Of a DNA stretch of 19,807 nt, positions 6,713-12,648 are shown piece by piece (position 1 is the first letter of the stretch; each line of letters starts with the position of its first letter). The position numbers were made by a program, and so were the translations under genes. Location: assembly GCA_964629505.1 (NCBI GenBank), contig CAZVQR010000006.1, positions 1 to 19,807 of the forward strand, written 5' to 3'. A model generated the notes under the pieces. That model was not told the origin of the DNA and ran no database searches. It saw only the letters and a program-made list of their open reading frames with translations. Source of the stretch: 2-02-FULL-44-35 sp964629505 (GTDB lineage Bacteria; Patescibacteriota; Minisyncoccia; Phycocordibacterales; DSPV01).

Positions 6713-6962
6713 GAATGAGATGCAAACTGATGGCGGGGGAAAGAATAGGTTTTTGAGATTTTTCTTGCGATTCCATCACTTCCAAACACAATTCGGTCGC
6801 TTCGGTAATATTTTCCAAAGCTTCTTCAATGGTCTCTCCTTGGCTATGACAACCGGCAATGGCGGGATTACTAACAACAAAACCGCCTTCGGGTTCTTCG
6901 CGAACAATCACCGGAAAAACGCGCTGGCTGTTGGCTACTTTGATTTTTTTCATTTTTTTCAT
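6705..6962 (-). CDS. hicB: HicB-family antitoxin, short form
   Basis: 85 aa. The core FPVIVREEPEGGFVVSNPAI followed by AGCHSQGETIEEALENITEA is the partial RNase H-like fold of HicB antitoxins that masks HicA. After it comes only a short tail (EKSQKPILSPAISLHLIHA), so the C-terminal helix-turn-helix or ribbon-helix-helix DNA-binding domain of classical HicB is missing; autorepression may be lost or rely on another factor. The first ATG at 6962 is chosen because the -10 box TAAGCT ends 6 nt before it, implying a leaderless mRNA; the ATG at 6953 is an alternative. It is divergent from rpsP with interleaved promoters. Confidence 0.87.
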   Translation of the reverse strand: MKKMKKIKVANSQRVFPVIVREEPEGGFVVSNPAIAGCHSQGETIEEALENITEATELCLEVMESQEKSQKPILSPAISLHLIHA

Positions 6963-6968
6963 AATCAG

Positions 6969-6997
6969 AGCTTACCATAATTTGCCAAGCGGGTAAA
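6969..6997 (-). promoter_or_regulatory. Promoter of hicBA, leaderless type
   Basis: On the minus strand: -35 TTTACC (6997-6992), a 17-nt spacer ending in TGG, and -10 TAAGCT (6974-6969). The hicB ATG lies 6 nt after the -10 box. Its -35 box lies inside the spacer of the divergent rpsP promoter. Confidence 0.55.
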
Positions 6998-7010
6998 GCT
7001 ATGCTAACCT
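6982..7010 (+). promoter_or_regulatory. Promoter of rpsP, leaderless type
   Basis: TTGCCA (6982-6987), a 17-nt spacer ending in TGC, TAACCT (7005-7010), then CTCGCT and the rpsP ATG at 7017. The extended -10 is TGCTAACCT. It overlaps the hicBA promoter on the other strand over 6982-6997. Confidence 0.6.
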
Positions 7011-7016
7011 CTCGCT

Positions 7017-7418
7017 ATGTTAATGATTCGTTTGCAACGAACTGGCCGCAAACATATCCCGAGCTTTCGGGTGGTTTTGACTGATAAAAGAAATTCCACC
7101 AAGAGCGGGAAAACCTTGGAAACGCTCGGTTTTTATAATGCCCAAAATGACAAAGAAAGAAGCGTGAACGGCGAGCGAATAAAATATTGGCTATCTAAGG
7201 GCGCCCAGCTTTCCGGCACGCTCCACAATTTTTTAATTACTCAAAAAATCATTACCGGCAAAAAAATCAATGTTTTGCCAAAAAAGCGGCCTATCAAGAA
7301 GGAGGTGAAAGAAACCAAAGAAGAAAAACCACTTGGAGGCGAAGCCTCCAAGTCACTAGAGGAGGCTTCGCCTCCGGTAGCAGCGCTAGTAGAAACAGCG
7401 ACGCAAATGAAGCCGTAG
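7017..7418 (+). CDS. rpsP: 30S ribosomal protein bS16
   Basis: 133 aa. Residues 1-80 are a typical bS16: MIRLQRTGRKHIPSFRVVLT, followed by LETLGFYN and ERIKYWLSKGAQLSGTLHNF. bS16 binds 16S rRNA in the 30S body and supports assembly. The remaining 50 residues form a charged, low-complexity tail (KKRPIKKEVKETKEEK, then Ala/Glu/Ser-rich), longer than the 80-90 aa of most bS16. That tail is encoded by two tandem DNA hairpins (7331-7353 and 7361-7375). The usual neighbours rimM, trmD and rplS are absent downstream. The start has no Shine-Dalgarno site but stands 6 nt after a -10 box. The stop codon lies in the left arm of the inverted repeat 7412-7495. Confidence 0.95.
   Translation: MLMIRLQRTGRKHIPSFRVVLTDKRNSTKSGKTLETLGFYNAQNDKERSVNGERIKYWLSKGAQLSGTLHNFLITQKIITGKKINVLPKKRPIKKEVKETKEEKPLGGEASKSLEEASPPVAALVETATQMKP
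7331..7375. repeat. Two tandem hairpins within the rpsP tail
   Basis: Hairpin A: ACTTGGAGGC (7331-7340), GAA loop, GCCTCCAAGT (7344-7353). Hairpin B: GGAGGC (7361-7366), TTC loop, GCCTCC (7370-7375). The 15-nt core of B is the reverse complement of the core of A. Both lie in frame in the low-complexity tail of rpsP. Confidence 0.6.
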
Positions 7419-7495
7419 TAGCAAAATTTTTACACGCGTCGGAGCCCACCCCGTTTCGGGGAAGGGTGAAGCGGAAAAAATTTTGCTACTACGGC
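7412..7495. repeat. 20-bp perfect inverted repeat between convergent genes
   Basis: Left arm 7412-7431 (GCCGTAGTAGCAAAATTTTT) pairs perfectly with the right arm 7476-7495. The 44-nt loop contains a second hairpin, CCCCG-TTT-CGGGG. Each arm carries A4T5/A5T4 runs, so the element could end transcripts from rpsP (plus) and from the HD gene (minus). The long perfect arms and nested hairpin are also what a small palindromic mobile element (REP or MITE type) would show. The rpsP stop codon is inside the left arm. Confidence 0.7.
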
Positions 7496-7523
7496 GAAAT
7501 GCCGAGAAAGAATTTGGTATCAA

Positions 7524-8114
7524 TTAATGTCCCTCCGCCAAAATATCATGCATCTCTTTGTAAGCGGCATTCAATCTTAAAACGATGCCGCTTTTTAAGC
7601 GCTTGGAAATAACCGCCGCGACTTTGCCGTAAAAAACCACTTTATCTTCCACTGAAGCCTGAAAATTTTTGATGGCTTTTTTATTATTCAGCAAATAGGT
7701 TTCTTTAAGCGATTGCAAATTGTGAGTGGTATCGGCAGCGCAAATCAACAGCGCTTCTTTGGAAGCCGAACGCAAACTTTTTAGATAGACAGCTTTTCTT
7801 TTTTTCCAACTGTCGCGCAAAGTCCAACTTTCTTCCAAATCGGTCCGGTCTTCGGTTACCTCTTTTACCAACTTGGCTACTTTATCGCCAAAATCGCGGC
7901 GCAGTTCTTTAAAATTATAACCCTCCACATCTTCTAAAACATCGTGGAGCAAGGCGGCGCAAATCAGGTGTTCGTTATCATCATATTCCGACACTAAACA
8001 AGCAACTGAATAAGGATGAACGATATAAGGTAAATTCAAACCAATCCGCGTATGTTCGCGGTGCAACCGAGCGGCGAGGTTGATAGCTTTTTGAATTTTT
8101 GGTGTTAAGGTCAT
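7524..8114 (-). CDS. HD-domain protein, SpoT/Mesh1-like hydrolase candidate
   Basis: 196 aa from ATG 8114. An HD phosphohydrolase fold: H33 in LPYIVHP, H57-D58 in CAALLHDVLEDV, and D128 in ICAADTTHNL, matching the metal ligands of the (p)ppGpp hydrolase domain of RelA/SpoT. E61-D62 after the HD pair match the HDxxED signature of hydrolase-competent SpoT and Mesh1. No synthetase, TGS or ACT domain follows, so it would be a stand-alone alarmone hydrolase; other phosphoester substrates are possible. The frame stays open upstream to 8294, but that would overlap the divergent DUF192 gene and its promoter; the ATG at 8114, preceded by an A/T-rich -10-like TATATA 5 nt upstream, is preferred. The gene converges on rpsP. 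Confidence 0.8.
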   Translation of the reverse strand: MTLTPKIQKAINLAARLHREHTRIGLNLPYIVHPYSVACLVSEYDDNEHLICAALLHDVLEDVEGYNFKELRRDFGDKVAKLVKEVTEDRTDLEESWTLRDSWKKRKAVYLKSLRSASKEALLICAADTTHNLQSLKETYLLNNKKAIKNFQASVEDKVVFYGKVAAVISKRLKSGIVLRLNAAYKEMHDILAEGH

Positions 8115-8185
8115 AAATTTATATAAACAAGCGCAACAATATATCATAGATAACCAAGACAAGCGCTGTGGATAACGGAGTATCG

Positions 8186-8194
8186 TGTTAAAAT
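8186..8194 (+). promoter_or_regulatory. Extended -10 box of the DUF192 gene
   Basis: TGT followed by TAAAAT (8189-8194), then AATTTG and GTG at 8201. No good -35 box is seen, which is common with extended -10 promoters. The 6-nt distance selects the GTG at 8201 over the TTG at 8198. Confidence 0.45.
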
Positions 8195-8200
8195 AATTTG

Positions 8201-8653
8201 GTGAAATGGGAAAGAGTGAAAAAAATTTTGGGGTTTTTAGCTTTGCTCTTACTATTGGTGATTTTCTGGCGGCCGGCCGTTCAACCAACGACACTAAACA
8301 CCTCTTTGAAAATTAGCGACGCGACGGTAGCGATAGAAATCGCCGAAACACCAGCCGAATTAACCAAAGGGTTGAGCGGCCGGCTGACTTTAGCGGAAAA
8401 TTCCGGCTTGTTTTTCATTTTTCCTTATGCCGATACTCATGGCATTTGGATGAAAGAAATGAATTTTCCGATTGACATCATTTGGCTAAACGAAAATTAC
8501 CAAATCGTCGCCATCAAAGAAAACGCCACACCCGATTCTTATCCCGAAGTGTTCACGCCGCCCACGCCGGCGCTTTATGTTTTAGAAGTCCCTGCCGATT
8601 TCGCCAAAAAACATAAAATATCCGTCGGTGACACCGCGAAATTAAAAAATTGA
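8201..8653 (+). CDS. Membrane-anchored DUF192 protein
   Basis: 150 aa. An N-terminal hydrophobic helix (about residues 9-24, ILGFLALLLLLVIFW) acts as signal anchor. The rest is a DUF192 domain: ELTKGLSGRLTLAENSGLFF, then the hallmark HGIWMKEMNFPIDIIWL, and ALYVLEVPADFAKKHKISVG at the end. DUF192 proteins are small, usually exported beta-rich proteins of unknown biochemical function. Length and domain order are normal. The GTG start at 8201 is chosen from its distance to the -10 box. The stop at 8651-8653 is followed 1 nt later by the ATG of a gene cut by the assembly gap. Confidence 0.85.
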   Translation: MKWERVKKILGFLALLLLLVIFWRPAVQPTTLNTSLKISDATVAIEIAETPAELTKGLSGRLTLAENSGLFFIFPYADTHGIWMKEMNFPIDIIWLNENYQIVAIKENATPDSYPEVFTPPTPALYVLEVPADFAKKHKISVGDTAKLKN

Positions 8654-8654
8654 T

Positions 8655-8681
8655 ATGGACATTTCTAAAATTTTGTTCCCG
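8655..8681 (+). CDS. Gene start lost in assembly gap
   Basis: An ATG 1 nt after the DUF192 stop opens a frame reading MDISKILFP before the N run. Such tight spacing suggests a co-transcribed gene. An N-terminus of the form xxxxxLFP is common in ComF-type phosphoribosyltransferase-like proteins, but nine residues cannot decide. What lies right of the gap (8692-8708) shows no clear coding signal. Confidence 0.25.
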
Positions 8682-8691
8682 NNNNNNNNNN
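8682..8691. other. Scaffold gap of 10 N
   Basis: Exactly ten N, the same length as the second gap, so this is a placeholder and the true distance between 8681 and 8692 is unknown. Confidence 0.95.
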
Positions 8692-8708
8692 GCGTGCTTT
8701 ATCCACCT

Positions 8709-8736
8709 TTCTCAGAAAAAAGTTTTCGGGTAGAAT
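8709..8736 (+). promoter_or_regulatory. Promoter of nrdJ
   Basis: TTCTCA (8709-8714), 16-nt spacer, TAGAAT (8731-8736), then 9 nt to the ATG at 8746. The leader would be only about 2-3 nt. Confidence 0.4.
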
Positions 8737-8745
8737 GGTGAAATT

Positions 8746-11064
8746 ATGATGACAAAAATAAAACGCGACTTGGAGAGAGAGGTTGAGCTGGTAAAAAAAA
8801 TTCAGAAGCGCGACAGCTCAATCGTTCCGTTTGATATTAACAAAATAAAACTCGCCGCCTATAAGGCAATGCTCCAAACTGGCGAAGGTAGTGAGAAAGA
8901 AGCCGGTCTGATAGCTAACAAGGTCTACGCCGAACTTTTGCGCATCACCAAAAAACATAAAAATTTCATTCCGACCGTGGAAGGTCTCCAAGATGAAGTG
9001 GAAAAGGAATTAATTCTCTCCGATTACGTCAAAACTGCCAAATCCTACATTCTTTATCGCGAAAAACGCGCCCGAATGCGCGAAAAAGGTCTCCAAATAC
9101 CGCTACAAGTCCGGAGATTAGCGGCTGAAAGCAAAAAATATTTCCGAAATTCTCTCGGCGAGTTCGTTTATTATCGCACTTACGCCCGTTGGATTGACAA
9201 TGAGAACCGGCGCGAGACCTGGGTAGAAACAGTTGCTCGCTACCTCAATTTTATGCGGGAAAATTTGGGCAAGAAATTAAAAGAAAGCGAGTATAAAGAA
9301 GTCCACGAGGTAATTCTTCGGCAGGAAGCAATGCCTTCAATGCGTTTGCTTCAATTCGCCGGCAACGCGGCGGCCAAAACCAATATCTGCGCTTACAACT
9401 GCTCTTTCATCGCGCCGCAATCATTCCAGGATTTGGCGGAAATTATGTATGTGTCAATGTGCGGCACCGGCGCCGGTTGGAGCGTGGAAAGCCAGAATGT
9501 TCACAAGTTTCCGCAAATCAATCAACAAACCGGCAAAAAATTACCAGCTCATACTATATCTGACAGCAAAGAGGGTTGGGCTGACGCTTTAACTTTCGGT
9601 ATGAAAACTTGGGCGGAAGGCCAGGAAGTGGAATTTGATTATTCGCAAATCCGACCGGCCGGCGCCCGGCTCAAAACAATGGGCGGTAAGGCGTCGGGAC
9701 CCGACCCGTTGCGCCGTTTGTTGGATTTCACTCGCGGTAAAATGCTGAAACGGCAAGGCAAACGGCTGACGACTTTGGATGTCCATGACATTATTTGCAT
9801 GATTGGCGATTGCGTTGTCGCCGGCGGTGTCCGTCGGAGCGCCATGATTTCACTTTCCGATTTTGACGACCAAGAAATTCGCGATTCCAAGAAAGGTCAA
9901 TTTTACATCACTGACCCGCAAAGAAGTCTAGCCAACAATTCCGCCGTCTATAATCAAAAACCAACCAATGCCGAATTTCTCCAAGAATGGCTGGCTTTGG
10001 CAATGAGCGGTTCGGGTGAACGAGGGATTTTCAACCGCGGCGGTTTGGCAAAACAATTGCCGGAACGACGAATAAAACTTTTAAAACAAAAACACGCTGG
10101 CTATTTTTCTCCGGATAGCAATATCATTGGTCCTGTCGGCACTAATCCCTGCGGCGAGATTTTATTACAAAGTAAACAATTTTGTAATTTGTCGGAAGTG
10201 GTGGCGCGAGCCGAAGATGACGAAAAATCTTTATTGAGAAAAATTCGCGTCGCCGCTATTCTCGGCACTTATCAATCTTCATTAACCAATTTTCCCTATC
10301 TTTCTAAAGAATGGAAAGAACACTGTGATGAAGAGCGCTTGCTCGGTGTTTCCATCACTGGCCAGTGGGATTGTCCAGTGGTCCGCCAACCAGAGGTTTT
10401 GGAAAAATTGCGCCGAGAAGCGATTAAGGTTAATCAAACTTACGCCAAGCGCTTTGGCATCAGCGTTTCCACCGCCATCACTTGCGTCAAACCATCGGGC
10501 ACCCTTTCTCAAATGGTGGACTGCTCATCGGGTATGCACCCACGCCATTCACAATATTACATCCGTCGCATTCGCATCGCCGCTACCGATTCATTATTCA
10601 AAATGCTGAAAGACCAAGGCGTGCCTTTTTATCCGGAAGTCGGCCAAGCCATGGAAAGCGCCACCACTTTTGTTTTGGAATTTCCGGTCAAAGCGCCAGC
10701 TAATTCTATTTTCAAAGATGACTTGTCGGCTATTGAGCAATTGGAACATTGGAAAATCGTCAAGACCAAATACACCGAACACAATCCGTCAGTAACAGTT
10801 TCGGTCGGCGATGACGAATGGATAGCGGTGGCCGATTGGCTTTACAAAAATTGGGACATTATCGGCGGCTTATCGTTCTTGCCGCGCGACAATCATGTCT
10901 ATCAATTAGCGCCTTATGAACCGATTGACGAAAAGAAATATTACGAATTGGCGAAACGATTGGCCCATTTGGACTTTTCCAAAATAATTTCTTACGAAAA
11001 GCAAAACGAAACCGACTTGAAAAAGGAATTAGCTTGCGTCGCCGGCATCTGCGAGATTGCGTAA
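8746..11064 (+). CDS. nrdJ: Adenosylcobalamin-dependent ribonucleotide reductase, class II monomeric type
   Basis: 772 aa. It reduces ribonucleotides to deoxyribonucleotides with a cobalamin-generated thiyl radical. An ATP-cone-like segment (residues about 18-110) precedes the catalytic barrel. The first redox Cys is C219 in CAYNCSF. The loop NPCGEI holds N467, C469 (thiyl radical) and E471, and the partner C480 follows after 11 residues, the same spacing as C408/C419 of the Lactobacillus leichmannii enzyme. The C-terminal reductant pair C764/C769 has the same 5-residue spacing as C731/C736. MCGTGAGWSVE and KPSGTLSQ are further family motifs. This supports a monomeric RTPR-like enzyme rather than the dimeric class II type. 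No separate beta subunit is nearby. No cobalamin synthesis or uptake gene is seen here. The ATG at 8749 is an alternative start. Confidence 0.93.
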   Translation: MMTKIKRDLEREVELVKKIQKRDSSIVPFDINKIKLAAYKAMLQTGEGSEKEAGLIANKVYAELLRITKKHKNFIPTVEGLQDEVEKELILSDYVKTAKSYILYREKRARMREKGLQIPLQVRRLAAESKKYFRNSLGEFVYYRTYARWIDNENRRETWVETVARYLNFMRENLGKKLKESEYKEVHEVILRQEAMPSMRLLQFAGNAAAKTNICAYNCSFIAPQSFQDLAEIMYVSMCGTGAGWSVESQNVHKFPQINQQTGKKLPAHTISDSKEGWADALTFGMKTWAEGQEVEFDYSQIRPAGARLKTMGGKASGPDPLRRLLDFTRGKMLKRQGKRLTTLDVHDIICMIGDCVVAGGVRRSAMISLSDFDDQEIRDSKKGQFYITDPQRSLANNSAVYNQKPTNAEFLQEWLALAMSGSGERGIFNRGGLAKQLPERRIKLLKQKHAGYFSPDSNIIGPVGTNPCGEILLQSKQFCNLSEVVARAEDDEKSLLRKIRVAAILGTYQSSLTNFPYLSKEWKEHCDEERLLGVSITGQWDCPVVRQPEVLEKLRREAIKVNQTYAKRFGISVSTAITCVKPSGTLSQMVDCSSGMHPRHSQYYIRRIRIAATDSLFKMLKDQGVPFYPEVGQAMESATTFVLEFPVKAPANSIFKDDLSAIEQLEHWKIVKTKYTEHNPSVTVSVGDDEWIAVADWLYKNWDIIGGLSFLPRDNHVYQLAPYEPIDEKKYYELAKRLAHLDFSKIISYEKQNETDLKKELACVAGICEIA

Positions 11065-11082
11065 AATTCAATAAAATCATTT

Positions 11083-11292
11083 ATGAAAATGACTGGCAAA
11101 CTTAACAAGGAACAAGTGGAATCTATTTCCAAGTTTTTCGGCGATGTCTCCAAGTTACTGATTGCTTCTGTGGTAATTGGTTTCTTCATGCCAAATGTTG
11201 CCGGTTCGGTAGATGTTATCACCTTTGTTGGTGGATCAATTCTGGCAATGGTGTTGTTTACAGTCAGCGTGATTATGCTAAAATCAAGCTAA
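11083..11292 (+). CDS. Small two-helix membrane protein
   Basis: 69 aa. A polar N-terminus (MTGKLNKEQVESISKFFGDV) is followed by two hydrophobic helices (about residues 24-42 and 46-65) and a short tail. The pattern resembles small DUF6722-type membrane proteins, but I am not sure of the family. It starts 18 nt after nrdJ and is probably co-transcribed with it; the ATG at 11089 is an alternative start. It is the first of three small membrane proteins in a row. Confidence 0.6.
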   Translation: MKMTGKLNKEQVESISKFFGDVSKLLIASVVIGFFMPNVAGSVDVITFVGGSILAMVLFTVSVIMLKSS

Positions 11293-11293
11293 C

Positions 11294-11377
11294 ATGAATG
11301 ATCAAATTCTAATCATTTATATAATTATTGGCATAGCCACCATCGTTGGTTTTGTTTATACGATGCGGCATAAATAA
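11294..11377 (+). CDS. Micro-protein, single helix, 27 aa
   Basis: ATG 1 nt after the stop of the preceding gene opens a 27-codon frame. The product is a short polar N-terminus (MNDQ), one hydrophobic helix (ILIIYIIIGIATIVGFVY) and a basic end (TMRHK), giving an N-out/C-in or tail-in helix by the positive-inside rule. It resembles the 31-aa product of the next frame. No Shine-Dalgarno site is seen; coupling to the preceding stop is likely. Its small size makes the call tentative. Confidence 0.45.
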   Translation: MNDQILIIYIIIGIATIVGFVYTMRHK

Positions 11378-11385
11378 AAATCACC

Positions 11386-11481
11386 ATGATTACTACAACA
11401 ATTATTCTTTACATCATTCTCGGAATAGTTATTGCCACGCTGACCGGTCTAGCTTTTTTCTATCAGCCGGTCAGTAAGTAG
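11386..11481 (+). CDS. Micro-protein, single helix, 31 aa
   Basis: ATG 8 nt after the preceding stop opens a 31-codon frame: MITTT, one hydrophobic helix (IILYIILGIVIATLTGLAFF) and the tail YQPVSK. The alignment IIYIIIGIATIVGF / ILYIILGIVIATLTG with the previous product suggests two related genes. Membrane micro-proteins of this kind often bind larger membrane partners, but no partner is shown here. Confidence 0.45.
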   Translation: MITTTIILYIILGIVIATLTGLAFFYQPVSK

Positions 11482-11522
11482 ATTTCCTCCTAATTACAAT
11501 GGGGGTTGTCCACTTTTTTGTT

Positions 11523-11550
11523 TTGACAAAAATGCTGGGGAGGGTAAACT
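11523..11550 (+). promoter_or_regulatory. Promoter of gene 11579-12559
   Basis: A perfect TTGACA (11523-11528), 16-nt spacer, TAAACT (11545-11550). Transcription should start near 11557, leaving a leader of about 20 nt without a Shine-Dalgarno site. Confidence 0.5.
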
Positions 11551-11578
11551 CTTAGTATTAAAAGTTATCTTAAAAAAT

Positions 11579-12559
11579 ATGCCAAAATTTGAATCATTTC
11601 AAAACATAGTTCAGCAAGAAAAATCCACCCAAGAACAAGAGAAAGAAAAAAGGCAAGCTAAAAATGAACAACCCATAGAAGTTGTAGCTCCTGCCACTGA
11701 AAGCAAGGAGGCAGAAAAGTCCGTGTATCAGGAAATAGACAAATTGTGGGAATCTTCGGTGGACAAAAGACATCCCGAGTCCAATTATGCTGGAGGATGG
11801 TATTCAGATTATGCCCAAAGGGAAACAGAGCTGGTTGAAACGGGCGTAATGTCAGAACTTGAAAAAGCAAAACTTGACGAAGAAATGATTGACCCGAGTA
11901 TTAGGTTCCAGTATCGTGACTTCCGTGACATGGTTCCTCTTATGAAGAAAAGTTGGGAACTTGGTCGCGAAGCTGACAAAAAAGTTCGGATGGCCAAAGA
12001 AATTGTCCCGTTGGTTGAAGACGGAGACATCACAAGAGAGGAGTACCTTGAAGTCCTAAAGTTAAGCGCAAACGACCCGGGGGCCGCAGAAGCGAAAAAG
12101 ATGGAATTATTCAAGGCGAAGTGCGAGCAATTGAGTGCGCTGGTTGAAACCCCTGATTTTACGAATTTCCAGAATCGATTGAACGATAAGGAAAGGGTCC
12201 GTTATGAGGATAGGTTTGCTTCTGCTTTCAACCTGTATAGGTCCGGAGAGTATTTAAAAGCAATGAGGAGTCTCAAAGAGCTTTTGGATAGTAATGGCCT
12301 TATCCCTTGGAATTTTGGTTGCCCTCTCAATAAATTGCTCAAGATGAAAGAGGCGGGTCTTATTGGGCAAAAAGAAATGGACGGTACGCTGACAACCCAA
12401 GAAAACGCGATGCGCAATACTTGGGACAATGAAGAACTAAAATGGAAATCCGGAGTTTATACGGAGTTACAATCATTGAGAGGTAGAGGAGTAATAGATA
12501 ACGACCAGTTTGCAGCTTATGTTGAAAGAATGAAAAAAGAGCAAATTCCAGAAATATAG
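11579..12559 (+). CDS. Charged helical protein, unknown function
   Basis: 326 aa, no signal peptide or membrane helix, so probably cytoplasmic. The first 60 residues are Glu/Lys/Gln-rich and probably disordered or coiled coil. The rest is predicted mostly helical. Four short segments share a pattern of the type xxGxIxxxExxxxL: VETGVMSELEKAKL, VEDGDITREEYLEVL, KEAGLIGQKEMDGTL and RGRGVIDNDQFAAYV. This recalls the SHOCT helical hairpin, a short oligomerisation module, though the repeats are spaced rather than tandem. FNLYRSGEYLKAMRSLKELL looks like one TPR-type helical repeat. I do not recognise the family. It has its own promoter. The codon pattern differs from nrdJ and hisS (fewer GCC/GGC-rich runs), which may point to a faster-evolving or acquired gene. 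Confidence 0.75.
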   Translation: MPKFESFQNIVQQEKSTQEQEKEKRQAKNEQPIEVVAPATESKEAEKSVYQEIDKLWESSVDKRHPESNYAGGWYSDYAQRETELVETGVMSELEKAKLDEEMIDPSIRFQYRDFRDMVPLMKKSWELGREADKKVRMAKEIVPLVEDGDITREEYLEVLKLSANDPGAAEAKKMELFKAKCEQLSALVETPDFTNFQNRLNDKERVRYEDRFASAFNLYRSGEYLKAMRSLKELLDSNGLIPWNFGCPLNKLLKMKEAGLIGQKEMDGTLTTQENAMRNTWDNEELKWKSGVYTELQSLRGRGVIDNDQFAAYVERMKKEQIPEI

Positions 12560-12614
12560 TTACTCCAAATGAATTGTTTCGGCGCGTTGGATTTTCTCAC
12601 ATTGTCAAGGCCTA

Positions 12615-12642
12615 TTGTGAAAAAGCACAGTTGGGTTAAAAT
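12615..12642 (+). promoter_or_regulatory. Promoter of hisS, leaderless type
   Basis: TTGTGA (12615-12620), 16-nt spacer, TAAAAT (12637-12642). ATG 12649 lies 6 nt beyond the -10 box, like the other leaderless starts, whereas ATG 12643 directly abuts the -10 box and would lie upstream of the transcript start. Confidence 0.5.
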
Positions 12643-12648
12643 ATGGTT

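Noticed and set aside
7700..7720. TTAAGCGATTGCAA string resembling the loop of the two-copy hairpin
   Set aside because: It lies in the HD coding sequence and lacks the CACTAACT/AGTTAGTG arms, so it is taken as chance.
8115..8294. N-terminal extension of the HD-domain gene up to 8294
   Set aside because: It would overlap the divergent DUF192 gene and its promoter, and the added residues show no conservation-like pattern; ATG 8114 directly precedes the HD domain.
12643..12648. ATG at 12643 as start of hisS
   Set aside because: It directly abuts the -10 box, so it would precede the transcript start; ATG 12649 fits the 6-nt pattern of the other genes.
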